A stretch of DNA of 21,203 nt from a virus. Location: the IMG/VR virus record IMGVR_UViG_3300048925_000637, positions 1-21,203 of that record; one strand, 5' to 3'. Within the stretch, counting starts at the first letter, position 1. Each line of letters opens with the position of its first letter. The position numbers were made by a program, and so were the translations under genes. Positions 13,696-21,080 of the stretch are shown in pieces. Under the pieces are notes generated by a model. The model saw nothing but the letters and a program-made list of their open reading frames with translations. It did no database searches and had not been told where the DNA came from.

Positions 13696-15782
13696 TGGGC
13701 ATTCTTGAATCGCTAGCGCTGATTGTCTCGTCGTTGGCTACCACGACCCTCGCAGCTAACGTTCTCTATCTAGGAACGTATGCGCTGGCGATCGGCGGCG
13801 CATACCTCGCCTCGACGTTGCTCGTGCAAAACCCCTCGATCCCCAAGCCGGAGGATGGGAGCTACAACCTAAAACAAAACGTGCCTGCCCTTCCGATTGT
13901 CTATGGACGAGTGAAAAAAGGCGGGGACTATGTCTTCCTTGAGGAGCGCCGTGGGCGGGCATATCACGTCATGGTCTGGTGCGGCCGGCGAATTGGCGGG
14001 TTTGTAACCCACTATCTGCATGACGAGATCGCGACATTCAACTCCGACGGGCGCCTTACGTCACCACCGCACTTCATCAAGGACGGCTATGCCTACGTGA
14101 ACCTTCGCACGCGGCTGGGCCTGGACGCTGAAGCCGCCTACCCGGAGGTCGTCGACCCGTTTTCGCCAGCGTGGACGAGCAATCATCGCGGCGACGGCCT
14201 CGCGTCCGTGCATTTTTCCGCGTTCACGCCGGAAGACAAGTACTTCATGAAAATCTTCCCCAACCAGATGCCGGAGCACTCGGCAGTTGGTGATGGGGCG
14301 CTTCTCTACGATCCTCGCAAGGATTCCACGCAGGCGGGCGGTTCCGGCTCGCACAGGTGGTCGGACCACAACACGTGGGAATTCTCGCGCAATCTCGCCC
14401 TGATGCGGCTCGATCATCTTGCGCAGCCATTTGGCGGCAAGCTCGGCTACGCGCGCATGCATATGCCGGACTGGATGAATGCCGCCAACGTCTGCGACCA
14501 GCTTGTGACCAACCGTACCGGCGGGAGTGAGCGGCGGTACCACGGCGGCATGTGGTTCCGGACCAACAATGATCCGGTCGAGGTCGGGCGCACGCTCGAC
14601 GAAGCTGCGGAGATGATCGTCTACGAGCGGAACGATGGCAAGATCGGCGTCCATGCCGGGGAATTCGTGGCACCGGACATTCGCCTGACAGAGGACCATA
14701 TCTTCGCGATCGAGGTCGACAAGAACAAGCGGAAATCCTCGACGGTTCTGGCTGTCCGTGGTCGCTATGTGAACACGGCGAACCACTACAACACCGAGGA
14801 CGCCGCGCTTTACGGCGATCCCTATGGTGAACTCGACGAGACCGAGAGGACGCGGACGTTCGAGAACGTCGCGATCCAGTCCCACAACCATTGCCAGCGC
14901 AAGCAGAAGCTCACCTTCATCCGCGCGAATGCTCGGCGGGTGGTTATTTCCGCCGATTACAGCGCCGCGAAGAATTGCGCTTATCGCCGGTTCATCCGCG
15001 TCCATTACCCATCGCGCGGGCTGGTGGAGGCCACGGTGGAAATCACGTCGACGGTGTCGATCGACCTGCGCAACATGCGGGTGAGTTTCAGCGGCATTAT
15101 CGTTCCCGAAAACCTCTACGCCTTCAACGCGGCGACGGAAGAGGGGACGCCTGGAAACGCTATCCCGGCTGTTGGAGCGGATACTGTCCCCGTCCCGGTA
15201 GGTTTCACCGTGGAGGTCAGGAACGAGGTGATCAGTGGCGGGTCCACGGCGGCCTACATCTTCGGGCAGTGGACGGCATCTGGCGAGAACCTTCGTTACG
15301 AGATGGAATATGAGCGCACAAGCGGGTCAACGGGCGTCCAGTCCGTCTACGAGTCGAACGGGGCGAACTTCCTGCGTTCTGGCTATCTGGTCGATGGCCA
15401 GCAATACCGCGTGCGCCTGCGGGCATGGGGAGGCGGAACGCCGTCAGACTGGACCTCGTATCTGCTGGTGACTGCGACGGCCGATCCCGTCGCTCCAGGT
15501 GTCGTGACAAGCCCGAGCCTCGTTGGCGGCGTCGGGCAGGTGACGTTCAATTGGACGGCGCCCAACAGCGCAAACTACTTCGCATCGAGGCTCTTCCTGA
15601 ACACCGTCAATTCCATGACGGGCGCAACGCTCGTTGGAACTGAGTATGGCTCGCCGGCCGCGCCGGACAGCCGTCTGATCAACGGACTTACCGCCGGCAG
15701 TTACTTCGGCTTTATCGTGGCCATCAATACATCCGGCGTTGCCGCTGCAGCGGTGGCTACCGGCAGCGCCACCGTCACCTGA
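13695..15782 (+). CDS. central tail-tip protein, lambda J-like with fibronectin-III-like repeats
   Basis: The open frame extends upstream, but ATG 13695 (TAATG overlap) is the start: it gives a 695-aa protein with two short hydrophobic stretches at its N-terminus (LALIVSSLATTTLAANVLYL), then KQNVPALPIVYGRVKKGGDYVFLE, the P-x-P-x-x-Y-G-R/x-x-x-G signature of J-like/phage tail tip proteins. The middle carries DMRTLDEAAEMIVYERNDGKIGVHAG-like hub sequence. The C-terminal 200 or so residues form two fibronectin III-like modules (YRVRLRAWGGGTPSDWTSY and TFNWTAPNSANYFASRLF). It forms the tip that binds the fibre and the receptor. Confidence 0.82.
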   Translation: MGILESLALIVSSLATTTLAANVLYLGTYALAIGGAYLASTLLVQNPSIPKPEDGSYNLKQNVPALPIVYGRVKKGGDYVFLEERRGRAYHVMVWCGRRIGGFVTHYLHDEIATFNSDGRLTSPPHFIKDGYAYVNLRTRLGLDAEAAYPEVVDPFSPAWTSNHRGDGLASVHFSAFTPEDKYFMKIFPNQMPEHSAVGDGALLYDPRKDSTQAGGSGSHRWSDHNTWEFSRNLALMRLDHLAQPFGGKLGYARMHMPDWMNAANVCDQLVTNRTGGSERRYHGGMWFRTNNDPVEVGRTLDEAAEMIVYERNDGKIGVHAGEFVAPDIRLTEDHIFAIEVDKNKRKSSTVLAVRGRYVNTANHYNTEDAALYGDPYGELDETERTRTFENVAIQSHNHCQRKQKLTFIRANARRVVISADYSAAKNCAYRRFIRVHYPSRGLVEATVEITSTVSIDLRNMRVSFSGIIVPENLYAFNAATEEGTPGNAIPAVGADTVPVPVGFTVEVRNEVISGGSTAAYIFGQWTASGENLRYEMEYERTSGSTGVQSVYESNGANFLRSGYLVDGQQYRVRLRAWGGGTPSDWTSYLLVTATADPVAPGVVTSPSLVGGVGQVTFNWTAPNSANYFASRLFLNTVNSMTGATLVGTEYGSPAAPDSRLINGLTAGSYFGFIVAINTSGVAAAAVATGSATVT

Positions 15783-15846
15783 AATTATCCCGACATCCGA
15801 TCCGAACCCGCCATCGACAGCGGTCGGCACATCTATGGAGACCAGC

Positions 15847-17811
15847 ATGGCAATTTCAGGCCGTGACGTTTGGCGCGATTACGTAACCGACGGTGTTCCG
15901 TCGTCGGGCAATAACGATCCCAGGAAAGCGGAGATCCGCCAGTGGGCGGACTGGATCGAACAGATCATCACGGCGTTCACCTCGACCGGCGGCCTGATCT
16001 ATGACACGCGCGCGCTCCTTTTTGCCGACCTCGCCAAGCCGGCCAATTCCATGGCATGGGTCATCGGCGACAGCACGGCTGCCTATAACGGAATCTACAA
16101 GAAGGTTGGCGCTTCCGGCTCCGGTTCCTGGACCCGCGTTGCCGACCTGCCGTACAGCTTCATCGTTGCGTCGGATGCTGGCGCCGGCACGGCAAACGCC
16201 ATTCAGGCGACGTCGTCCCTTCCGATCTCCGGCTCCGCGCTCGTCTTGCTCAATATTTTTCGAGACAACGGCGCCGGGCCGACGACGGTGCAGTTCAACG
16301 GCGGGCCCGTCTACACGATCAAGACGAACAGCGGCAACGACCCGGCCGTCGGTGGATTGACAGCCGGCATGCTTGTGCTGGGGCGGGTATCCGGATCCAC
16401 GTTCCGCTTGGTCAGCGATCAGGTGTCCTCTTCCATTATCGCTCAGGCTGAGGCTTGGGCCCAGCTTGCCAGTGAAGCGGCAGATGAGGCCAGGTCCTAC
16501 GCCGAGGGCCTGAACATGCCGCCCGTGACGTCCTCAGACGTCGGCAAGCAGCTCGTTGTCGCTCCGGGACCTGTTCTTCAGTATCAGTTTCCGCCTCCTC
16601 CGCCGAGTAGCAGTGTGAGCTCTATCGTCGCCCTTAAGGCCGTTGCAGCGCCGAGCGCAGGGATGAGCCGGTTTTTGTCGCAATCCGGCCGTGCGGGGAA
16701 CTTCATATTCAGGGCGGGGGATTACTCGGCCCAAGTAGCAGCCGACACACTCAACGGAATGTACATCAAGGCCGACGACGTGGCGGCGTCGTCAGGGGCG
16801 TGGGTGCGTGACTTTGACGGCGAAAATTGGGATCCGCGTTGGTTCGGGGCGGTCTGTGATCAAGCCACCATCGATTCCGCGGTCTACCCTGTCATGATTT
16901 CGCTTATGTCAAACGGGCACAAAATCCGGATGCCAATCGGCCTGAGTGCCGTCAACGCGTCGATCGTGATCACTAAGGAAATATCAATAATCGGTGCTTC
17001 GAAAGGGCGAAGCGGCTTCTATGCGACCGGACTGGCGCAGGATGTCGCGATACTTGACTACCAGGGCAGCACAGGCGCACGCATTCAGAACATCAAATTG
17101 AAGAACTTCATGCTGCGCTCTGACAACAATCTCGCGCGTGGCTTCGGTCTTACGTGGGTAAACACATCGCAAATCGCTGACATCTATTTCTACAATCTGT
17201 ATCGCGGATTGACCGGGAACTATGCCTGGTCAAACAATTTCTCCGGCATTCGGTGCTACAACATCACTCGCGACGCTGTCCTGTTCGCTATGGAATGCAA
17301 CCAAGCAACTTTCGTGGGCTGCGCTTTCTCAGGTGAGAACGGCGTCCGCGTTACAGGCAACACAGCCGGCCTCTGCTTTACAAACTGCGATTTCGAGAAC
17401 ATCACGTCGACCAGTGGCGCGGGCATCCATCTGGCGCCTACCACGGGGAACTTCATTGACAGCGTTACGGTGAATGGGGGGTATTGGGAGGCCATCAAGG
17501 GGTATGCAATCGCCTGCTTCGGTGTAGATGCCTTCAGCGTGCGCGGCCTTGATGTGCGCGCGGCATATTTTTATGGAGGATATGCTGGCAAGTTCTCTAG
17601 CGCGTCCGGGAATGCACAGTACGGGATGGTCTTGAACAATTTGAGCGGTTATGAGATCGCAGCCTGCGTTTTCAGGGACTGGCAGACATCGGCGTTCTAC
17701 ACGAACAATAGTTCGAAGAACGGCCGGCTGACCCTAAACCCTCTGGTTTCCACACCCGGCCTGACGACGGGATCATTCCCGGCCAGCGTCACTATTACTG
17801 CAGCGGTTTAA
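15847..17811 (+). CDS. tail fibre / tailspike with beta-helix domain
   Basis: ATG 15847 is chosen over earlier in-frame codons because GGAG (15836-15839) lies upstream and the protein begins with the typical MAISGRDVWRDYVTDGVPSS. The product has 654 aa. Residues 1 to about 210 are a particle-binding part; a short Pro-rich linker (FPPPPPSSS) follows; then a tailspike entry motif ENWDPRWFGAVCDQATID leads into a right-handed beta-helix with repeated turn-strand units (FVGCAFSGENGVRVTGNTAG, LCFTNCDFENITSTSG). Such spikes bind and often cut surface polysaccharide; no lyase or hydrolase residues can be assigned. The beta-helix coding part is more A+T-rich than the genes around it. Confidence 0.82.
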   Translation: MAISGRDVWRDYVTDGVPSSGNNDPRKAEIRQWADWIEQIITAFTSTGGLIYDTRALLFADLAKPANSMAWVIGDSTAAYNGIYKKVGASGSGSWTRVADLPYSFIVASDAGAGTANAIQATSSLPISGSALVLLNIFRDNGAGPTTVQFNGGPVYTIKTNSGNDPAVGGLTAGMLVLGRVSGSTFRLVSDQVSSSIIAQAEAWAQLASEAADEARSYAEGLNMPPVTSSDVGKQLVVAPGPVLQYQFPPPPPSSSVSSIVALKAVAAPSAGMSRFLSQSGRAGNFIFRAGDYSAQVAADTLNGMYIKADDVAASSGAWVRDFDGENWDPRWFGAVCDQATIDSAVYPVMISLMSNGHKIRMPIGLSAVNASIVITKEISIIGASKGRSGFYATGLAQDVAILDYQGSTGARIQNIKLKNFMLRSDNNLARGFGLTWVNTSQIADIYFYNLYRGLTGNYAWSNNFSGIRCYNITRDAVLFAMECNQATFVGCAFSGENGVRVTGNTAGLCFTNCDFENITSTSGAGIHLAPTTGNFIDSVTVNGGYWEAIKGYAIACFGVDAFSVRGLDVRAAYFYGGYAGKFSSASGNAQYGMVLNNLSGYEIAACVFRDWQTSAFYTNNSSKNGRLTLNPLVSTPGLTTGSFPASVTITAAV

Positions 17812-17854
17812 GAAATCTCGGCGAGGTGCGCGCGATCAAGCCGGACAGGGGATA

Positions 17855-18187
17855 TCACGAAGGGCTTGCTCGAGTGCTTCGACAGAGGCCACGATTTTTG
17901 GCCCCCATCCAGACCACGAAGTAGAAGCTAAGGAAGAACGCCAGTACGGTCGCGACAGACCCTCGGTAAGCGGCGAGGGTGTCATCGACTACCACCGGCC
18001 GCACATTCGCAAGGTCGATGATCCAACGCGATAATGCCTGTTCTTCCGCCTTGGCAGCGGATAGGGCCGCGACGACTTCCTTAACTTGGTCGGCAGATTC
18101 AGAGGGGTTCGCAGCGATCCTTTCAAGAGCGGCACGCGAACCGCCGTGGCTGCCTTTCGTTCCGAGAAAATCGAGTGGAACGAACAT
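17855..18187 (-). CDS. putative tail-anchored membrane protein (110 aa)
   Basis: On the minus strand the product has a soluble, helical N-terminal part (SRAALERIAANPSESADQVK, EVVAALSAAKAEEQALSRWI) and one hydrophobic segment near residues 77-95 (SVATVLAFFLSFYFVVWMG), followed by a short basic end. No good ribosome binding site is visible before ATG 18187, so the start is uncertain. Competing frames on either strand look like shadows (Arg/Pro/Ser-rich, no pattern). The gene points away from the winged-helix gene across a 64-base gap. No family is recognised; placement after the tail fibre is typical of accessory genes such as exclusion or lysogenic-conversion factors, but that is a guess. Confidence 0.5.
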   Translation of the reverse strand: MFVPLDFLGTKGSHGGSRAALERIAANPSESADQVKEVVAALSAAKAEEQALSRWIIDLANVRPVVVDDTLAAYRGSVATVLAFFLSFYFVVWMGAKNRGLCRSTRASPS

Positions 18188-18251
18188 GCAGGGGGCTGGT
18201 TAGGCGACGATTTTGCGTCATGCTCCGGCGCTACAGAGGAGTGATTGCGAG

Positions 18252-18488
18252 ATGGCCATGCAGTTATCAAACGACGCACGGATACTTCTGTTTCTGGAGC
18301 ATCTAAGCGAGCATGAGTTTACAGGTTTGCCGCTCAACGTGGGTCTGAAGACCGCGATCATTACACGCAATCGTGGTTTGGTTGAGTGGAAGGACGTCGG
18401 CCAGGGCAAATGGGCCTTCCGCTTGACCCCAGATGGCAGGCAAGCACGGGACAACATGCGTCTCGACACCGGCCTCCGCCGACGCTGA
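18252..18488 (+). CDS. small winged-helix-like protein (78 aa)
   Basis: ATG 18252 follows AGAGGAG at 18234-18240; an upstream in-frame ATG at 18213 has no such site. The product SNDARILLFLEHLSEHEFTG, LPLNVGLKTAIITRNRGLVE, WKDVGQGKWAFRLTPDGRQA has the shape of a winged helix: three helices, then a recognition region ending in Gly-Leu and a two-strand wing closing with the W-x-x-x-LT-x-x-G-R-x-A motif common to MarR/PadR-like and phage wHTH proteins. DNA binding is therefore likely, but the target is unknown. A weak terminator-like hairpin follows the stop. Confidence 0.68.
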   Translation: MAMQLSNDARILLFLEHLSEHEFTGLPLNVGLKTAIITRNRGLVEWKDVGQGKWAFRLTPDGRQARDNMRLDTGLRRR

Positions 18489-18495
18489 CCGTCTT

Positions 18496-18517
18496 CCATC
18501 TCACTGATGGTTTGTTT
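18496..18517 (+). terminator. weak intrinsic terminator after the winged-helix gene
   Basis: CCATC-TCACT-GATGG (18496-18510) forms a 5-bp stem with a 5-base loop and is followed by TTTGTTT. It lies 8 bases after the winged-helix stop, between that gene and the convergent DUF6894 gene. The stem is short, so efficiency is doubtful. Confidence 0.4.
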
Positions 18518-18535
18518 CCTCTCTGAGCAGACCGC

Positions 18536-18772
18536 TCATGGAAGCCGAATCGCCTCGTTAAACGAGACAACCTCGACAATCGTACCTGCCTCATCGGCTA
18601 TTTCGAACCATCGACCGTCAACGGTTTGGCCACGCGACATGGCCTGGGACAGAGCATCCCTTATGGCCGCGATTGCCCCCGAACGTGCGAGCGCGCTCGA
18701 TCCGAATTCCAGCCCCTCCTCGTCAGGTTGGAAGTTAAACGCAGTCCTGATGTGGAAAAAGAACTTCGGCAC
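18536..18772 (-). CDS. DUF6894 family protein (78 aa)
   Basis: The start is a GTG on the minus strand at 18772, with AGAGG about 7 bases upstream; the longer frame to 18856 adds an Arg-rich stretch that does not look native. The product matches the DUF6894 pattern common in Rhizobiales: VPKFFFHIRT, an acidic D-E-E-G-L-E-F turn, an Ala-rich helix (SGAIAAIRDALSQAMSRG) and a closing WFEIADEAGTIVEVVSFNEAI. The biochemical role of the family is not known to me; members are small and usually occur in many copies per genome, so this one may have been captured from a host. It is convergent with the winged-helix gene and divergent from the endolysin gene. Confidence 0.75.
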   Translation of the reverse strand: MPKFFFHIRTAFNFQPDEEGLEFGSSALARSGAIAAIRDALSQAMSRGQTVDGRWFEIADEAGTIVEVVSFNEAIRLP

Positions 18773-18991
18773 AGTGCCACCTCTTCTCAAACAGCCAGGA
18801 GAAAAGGGGCTGCGTCGGCGCAAGCGGCTGCTGCGGACCCCGACGCGTTCATGCACCTACAAACACCGAGCCTACCAGTTTGTTCCTCGACGTTACATCG
18901 CTCATTGGAGCCAAAGGGCGACTACCCGAGCGAAGCGACGCCCGTGTCATGCCGGTCTCACGGCAACATCACCCCAACGAAGGAATCCTCC
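18773..18991. other. divergent intergenic region before the lysis cassette
   Basis: This 219-base gap separates the minus-strand DUF6894 gene from the endolysin gene and should hold promoters for both, but I find no convincing -35/-10 pair. It contains two weak stems (CAGCC/GGCTG around 18790-18813 and GGGCG/CGCCC around 18917-18944, the second enclosing GAGCGAAGCGA). The endolysin ribosome binding site AAGGA is at 18980-18984. No further coding sequence is supported. Confidence 0.4.
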
Positions 18992-19819
18992 ATGAACCGC
19001 TCCGCATTTTACGCGTCGGTGCGCGAGCGCGCGCCCGGCGTTTTCGGCACGTCCATCAGCCAGAGCCAGGTGCAGGGCACCGAGGCCATCCTTGACGAGG
19101 CAGAGCGGCGAGGAACGCCACTTCGGCAACTGGCCTATATCCTCGCCACCGCCTACCACGAATCCGCCCACACCATGCAGGCGGTGCGCGAGACGCTAGC
19201 CAAGACCGATGCAGGCGCGATTGCCGCGCTGGAAAAGGCTTGGAAGACCGGCCAGCTGACTTGGGTGAAGACGCCCTACTGGCGCAAGGACGCGGACGGC
19301 AAGTCGTGGTTCGGCCGCGGGCTCGTGCAGATCACCCACAAGGCCAATTACCAGAAGCTCGGCCTGCTGATCGGCGTCGATCTCGTGAAAGATCCGTCGA
19401 AGGCGCTGGAGCTTTCCACGGCAGTCCAGATCCTGTTCGTTGGCGTGGAGCTCGGCAGCTTCACCGGCAAATCGCTCTCCGACTACATCAGCGACGGCCG
19501 GGCCGAGTACGAGGGCGCGCGCCGAATCGTGAACGGCACGGATAAGGCCGCGCTGATCGCCGGCTATGCGAAGGCCTTCGAGCGCGCGCTTGTGGCGGCA
19601 GGCTACAGCCCGAAAAAGCCTTCTCCGGGCACTACCCCGAAACCCTCGGAACCCAGCACCTCCAGCGCGAAAGAGCTCGGTTTGGGCACCGCCCCCGAAT
19701 GGGGGCCAGTCTCGCCCGGTACGGCCGCTGCCGGCGCCGGAATCGTCGCCCTCATCGCCGCTGCCGGCGCCTATCTCTCCAACCTGCCGTGCTCTTGGTT
19801 CGGCTTCCTGTGTGGGTGA
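18992..19819 (+). CDS. endolysin, GH19/chitinase-like, with C-terminal hydrophobic segment
   Basis: ATG 18992 has AAGGA 7 bases upstream; the open frame before it is not protein-like. The 275-aa product has a GH19-type lysozyme-like domain over about 1-205: E57 in ILATAYHESAHTM is the expected catalytic Glu, GRGLVQITHKANYQKLG (108-124) is the family substrate-binding signature, and RRIVNG (178-183) completes it. A Pro/Ser/Thr-rich linker (206-225) leads to a hydrophobic stretch AAAGAGIVALIAAAGAYL (about 245-262) and a final Cys-containing tail. The enzyme should cut the glycan strands of peptidoglycan. No N-terminal signal is seen, so export through the holin is likely, though the C-terminal segment may tether it to the membrane. 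Confidence 0.85.
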   Translation: MNRSAFYASVRERAPGVFGTSISQSQVQGTEAILDEAERRGTPLRQLAYILATAYHESAHTMQAVRETLAKTDAGAIAALEKAWKTGQLTWVKTPYWRKDADGKSWFGRGLVQITHKANYQKLGLLIGVDLVKDPSKALELSTAVQILFVGVELGSFTGKSLSDYISDGRAEYEGARRIVNGTDKAALIAGYAKAFERALVAAGYSPKKPSPGTTPKPSEPSTSSAKELGLGTAPEWGPVSPGTAAAGAGIVALIAAAGAYLSNLPCSWFGFLCG

Positions 19820-19824
19820 TCATC

Positions 19825-20076
19825 ATGAAAGCGCTTGTTTCGAAGCTCGCCGTGGCGCTCGCCCGCTGGCGCACCTGGGTCGTTAACGGCCTTCTCGCTC
19901 TTGCCGTTGTCGCGCCGGAGCTCGCCAACTCCCCCGAAATCCTCGCCATCGTTCCGCGCGAGTGGCAACGCTGGTTCCTGGCCGGGGTCTTCCTGCTCAA
20001 TATCTGGATGCGTCCGCGCCCTGCGGTGCTTCCGGGAGATCCAGAGGTACAGATGAAGAGGGCCGAGCCGAAATGA
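19825..20076 (+). CDS. small membrane protein of the lysis cassette (83 aa)
   Basis: ATG 19825 is preceded by GGTGAT (19815-19820), complementary to the 16S rRNA tail; an in-frame GTG at 19816 would add three residues. The protein has two hydrophobic segments, WVVNGLLALAVVAPELA (about 18-34) and WFLAGVFLLNIWM (about 52-64), joined by a short loop, with a basic N-terminus. It lies between endolysin and the three-TM holin and overlaps the latter by 4 bases. It may be a second holin, an antiholin or a holin helper; no family is recognised with confidence. Confidence 0.6.
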   Translation: MKALVSKLAVALARWRTWVVNGLLALAVVAPELANSPEILAIVPREWQRWFLAGVFLLNIWMRPRPAVLPGDPEVQMKRAEPK

Positions 20077-20459
20077 TCAACCTCTTCGGCAAGGTGCTCG
20101 GCTGGCTGACCGGCGGCACGCTCGACCGTATCCTTGATACCGTCGACCATAAGCTCGACAACGAGACGTCGCGCGAGCGGATCAAGGCGGAGGCCGTCCA
20201 GACCTATGTCACGGCGCAGGCTTCCGTCCTCGCCGGCCGGGGCTGGTGGTTCCCGCTTTTCTTCATCGCGCCGCTCGGCCTGTGGTTCGGTTCCGTCTGC
20301 CTCTATTCCGTCCTGTGGTGCGCGCGGTGCGCCTATCCGCAGGATTGGACCATCGCCGCGCTGCCAGCCCCCTTGAACGATTGGGCCGGCGCAATCATCG
20401 GGTCTCTTTTCCTCGCGAAGACCGGCGAGCAGATCATCGCGAAATGGAAATCGAAATGA
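20073..20459 (+). CDS. holin, GTA-type three-TM family
   Basis: ATG 20073 overlaps the previous stop (ATGA), with GAGGG 9 bases upstream. The 128-aa product matches the holin family of three TMs known from gene transfer agents: an amphipathic N-terminal part (GKVLGWLTGGTLDRILDTVD), a short charged helix, then SVLAGRGWWFPLFFIAPLGL with continuing hydrophobic residues to about 82, and a last hydrophobic segment DWAGAIIGSLFLAKTGEQII. The R-G-W-W-P motif before the membrane segment is characteristic. It would open the inner membrane to release the endolysin. Confidence 0.82.
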   Translation: MINLFGKVLGWLTGGTLDRILDTVDHKLDNETSRERIKAEAVQTYVTAQASVLAGRGWWFPLFFIAPLGLWFGSVCLYSVLWCARCAYPQDWTIAALPAPLNDWAGAIIGSLFLAKTGEQIIAKWKSK

Positions 20460-20920
20460 CCTCACTCAAGCCCGTCGAAGCAGCCTGGCAGCGATTCGGA
20501 TCCATGATCAACACAGTGCTCATCGTGGCCGCCTTGATCGGCCTGATCTGGAAGGGCGGGGCCTACACCCAGCAAGTGGAGGCGGATATTACCAAGAACG
20601 CCGCCGGCATCGACCGAGTGGAGCGTGAGCAGGGAGCAAGGTGGACCGCCCACGATGCGCTTCACAAGGACCGCCTGGCCGACGTGAAGGCCAACGAGGC
20701 GCGTACTGACGAGCGGTTCAAGGCGATTGAGGGCGAGGTTCGCAAGATCGAGCGGCTTGATTATCGCCTGACGGTCACCGAGCAGACCAGCAACACGACG
20801 GCGAACGCCATTAAGGAACTGCAATCGACCTTGAGCGAGACGTCCGGGGATTTGAAGGTGGTTCGAGAGATATTGCAGCGGCTGGAGGCGGCGCAGCGCC
20901 GTGGTGTCGATCGGCAGTAG
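20456..20920 (+). CDS. membrane-anchored coiled-coil protein, possible spanin-like lysis factor
   Basis: ATG 20456 overlaps the holin stop. The 154-aa product has one hydrophobic segment near residues 18-38 (INTVLIVAALIGLIWKGGAY) followed by a long coiled coil with heptad spacing (about 40-150; VEADITKNAAGIDRVEREQG, IKELQSTLSETSGDLKVVRE). The topology, an N-terminal anchor with a long periplasmic helix, is that of an inner-membrane spanin (Rz type), and the place after the holin fits. No nested or neighbouring lipoprotein partner with a lipobox was seen, so the spanin role is unproven; a membrane-bound phage protein of another kind is equally possible. Confidence 0.6.
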   Translation: MTSLKPVEAAWQRFGSMINTVLIVAALIGLIWKGGAYTQQVEADITKNAAGIDRVEREQGARWTAHDALHKDRLADVKANEARTDERFKAIEGEVRKIERLDYRLTVTEQTSNTTANAIKELQSTLSETSGDLKVVREILQRLEAAQRRGVDRQ

Positions 20921-20936
20921 ATGTGAGTATTTCGGT

Positions 20937-20954
20937 CTCCTCAGTACTGAGGAG
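20937..20954. repeat. perfect 18-bp palindrome at convergent gene ends
   Basis: CTCCTCAGTACTGAGGAG is perfectly self-complementary. As RNA it can form a 7-bp stem with a GTAC loop on either strand. It lies 16 bases after the last lysis gene and includes the stop codon of the minus-strand gene, as expected for a bidirectional terminator, but no T-tract follows on either strand. A protein-binding site is the alternative. Confidence 0.45.
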
Positions 20955-21080
20955 GCTCTTCCTCTTCCTCTTCCTCGCCCTCGTCGGCGGGGAGATATCC
21001 ACGCTCGATCAACCAGTCTCGGGCTATGACCGCAAGCGCTTCCTCGCGCGTGATGTCTTGCTCCAGGGCAAAGCGGTCTA
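20941..21080 (-). pseudogene. 3' fragment of a small gene cut by an IS5-type element
   Basis: On the minus strand, 45 codons from about 21078 to the TGA at 20941-20943 read DRFALEQDITREEALAVIAR followed by DWLIERGYLPADEGE, a Glu run and PPQY. The helix-turn pattern and the acidic end look like the C-terminal half of a small ribbon-helix-helix-type or similar regulator common in Rhizobiales. There is no start codon before the frame closes at 21091-21093, and the transposase C-terminus overlaps at 21078-21080, so the 5' part should lie on the far side of the insertion. The Glu run is coded by a repeated CTTCCT unit (plus strand 20958-20975). Confidence 0.6.

Noticed and set aside
14061-15005. 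Minus-strand open frame of 314 codons opposite the J-like gene
   Set aside because: Antisense shadow with no recognisable motif; the plus strand encodes a well-supported tail-tip protein.
17979-18279. Alternative frames on both strands over the putative tail-anchored protein
   Set aside because: They give Arg/Pro/Ser-rich sequence without a hydrophobic or helical pattern; only the frame ending at 17855 has a clean membrane segment.
18773-18991. Sigma-70-type promoter before the endolysin
   Set aside because: Candidate boxes such as TTGTTC near 18890 have no partner at proper spacing.
20811-21002. Minus-strand open frame of 63 codons
   Set aside because: Overlaps the lysis gene and the truncated fragment in a different frame; Arg/Pro/Ser-rich, no ribosome binding site, while the neighbouring frame gives a protein-like C-terminus.
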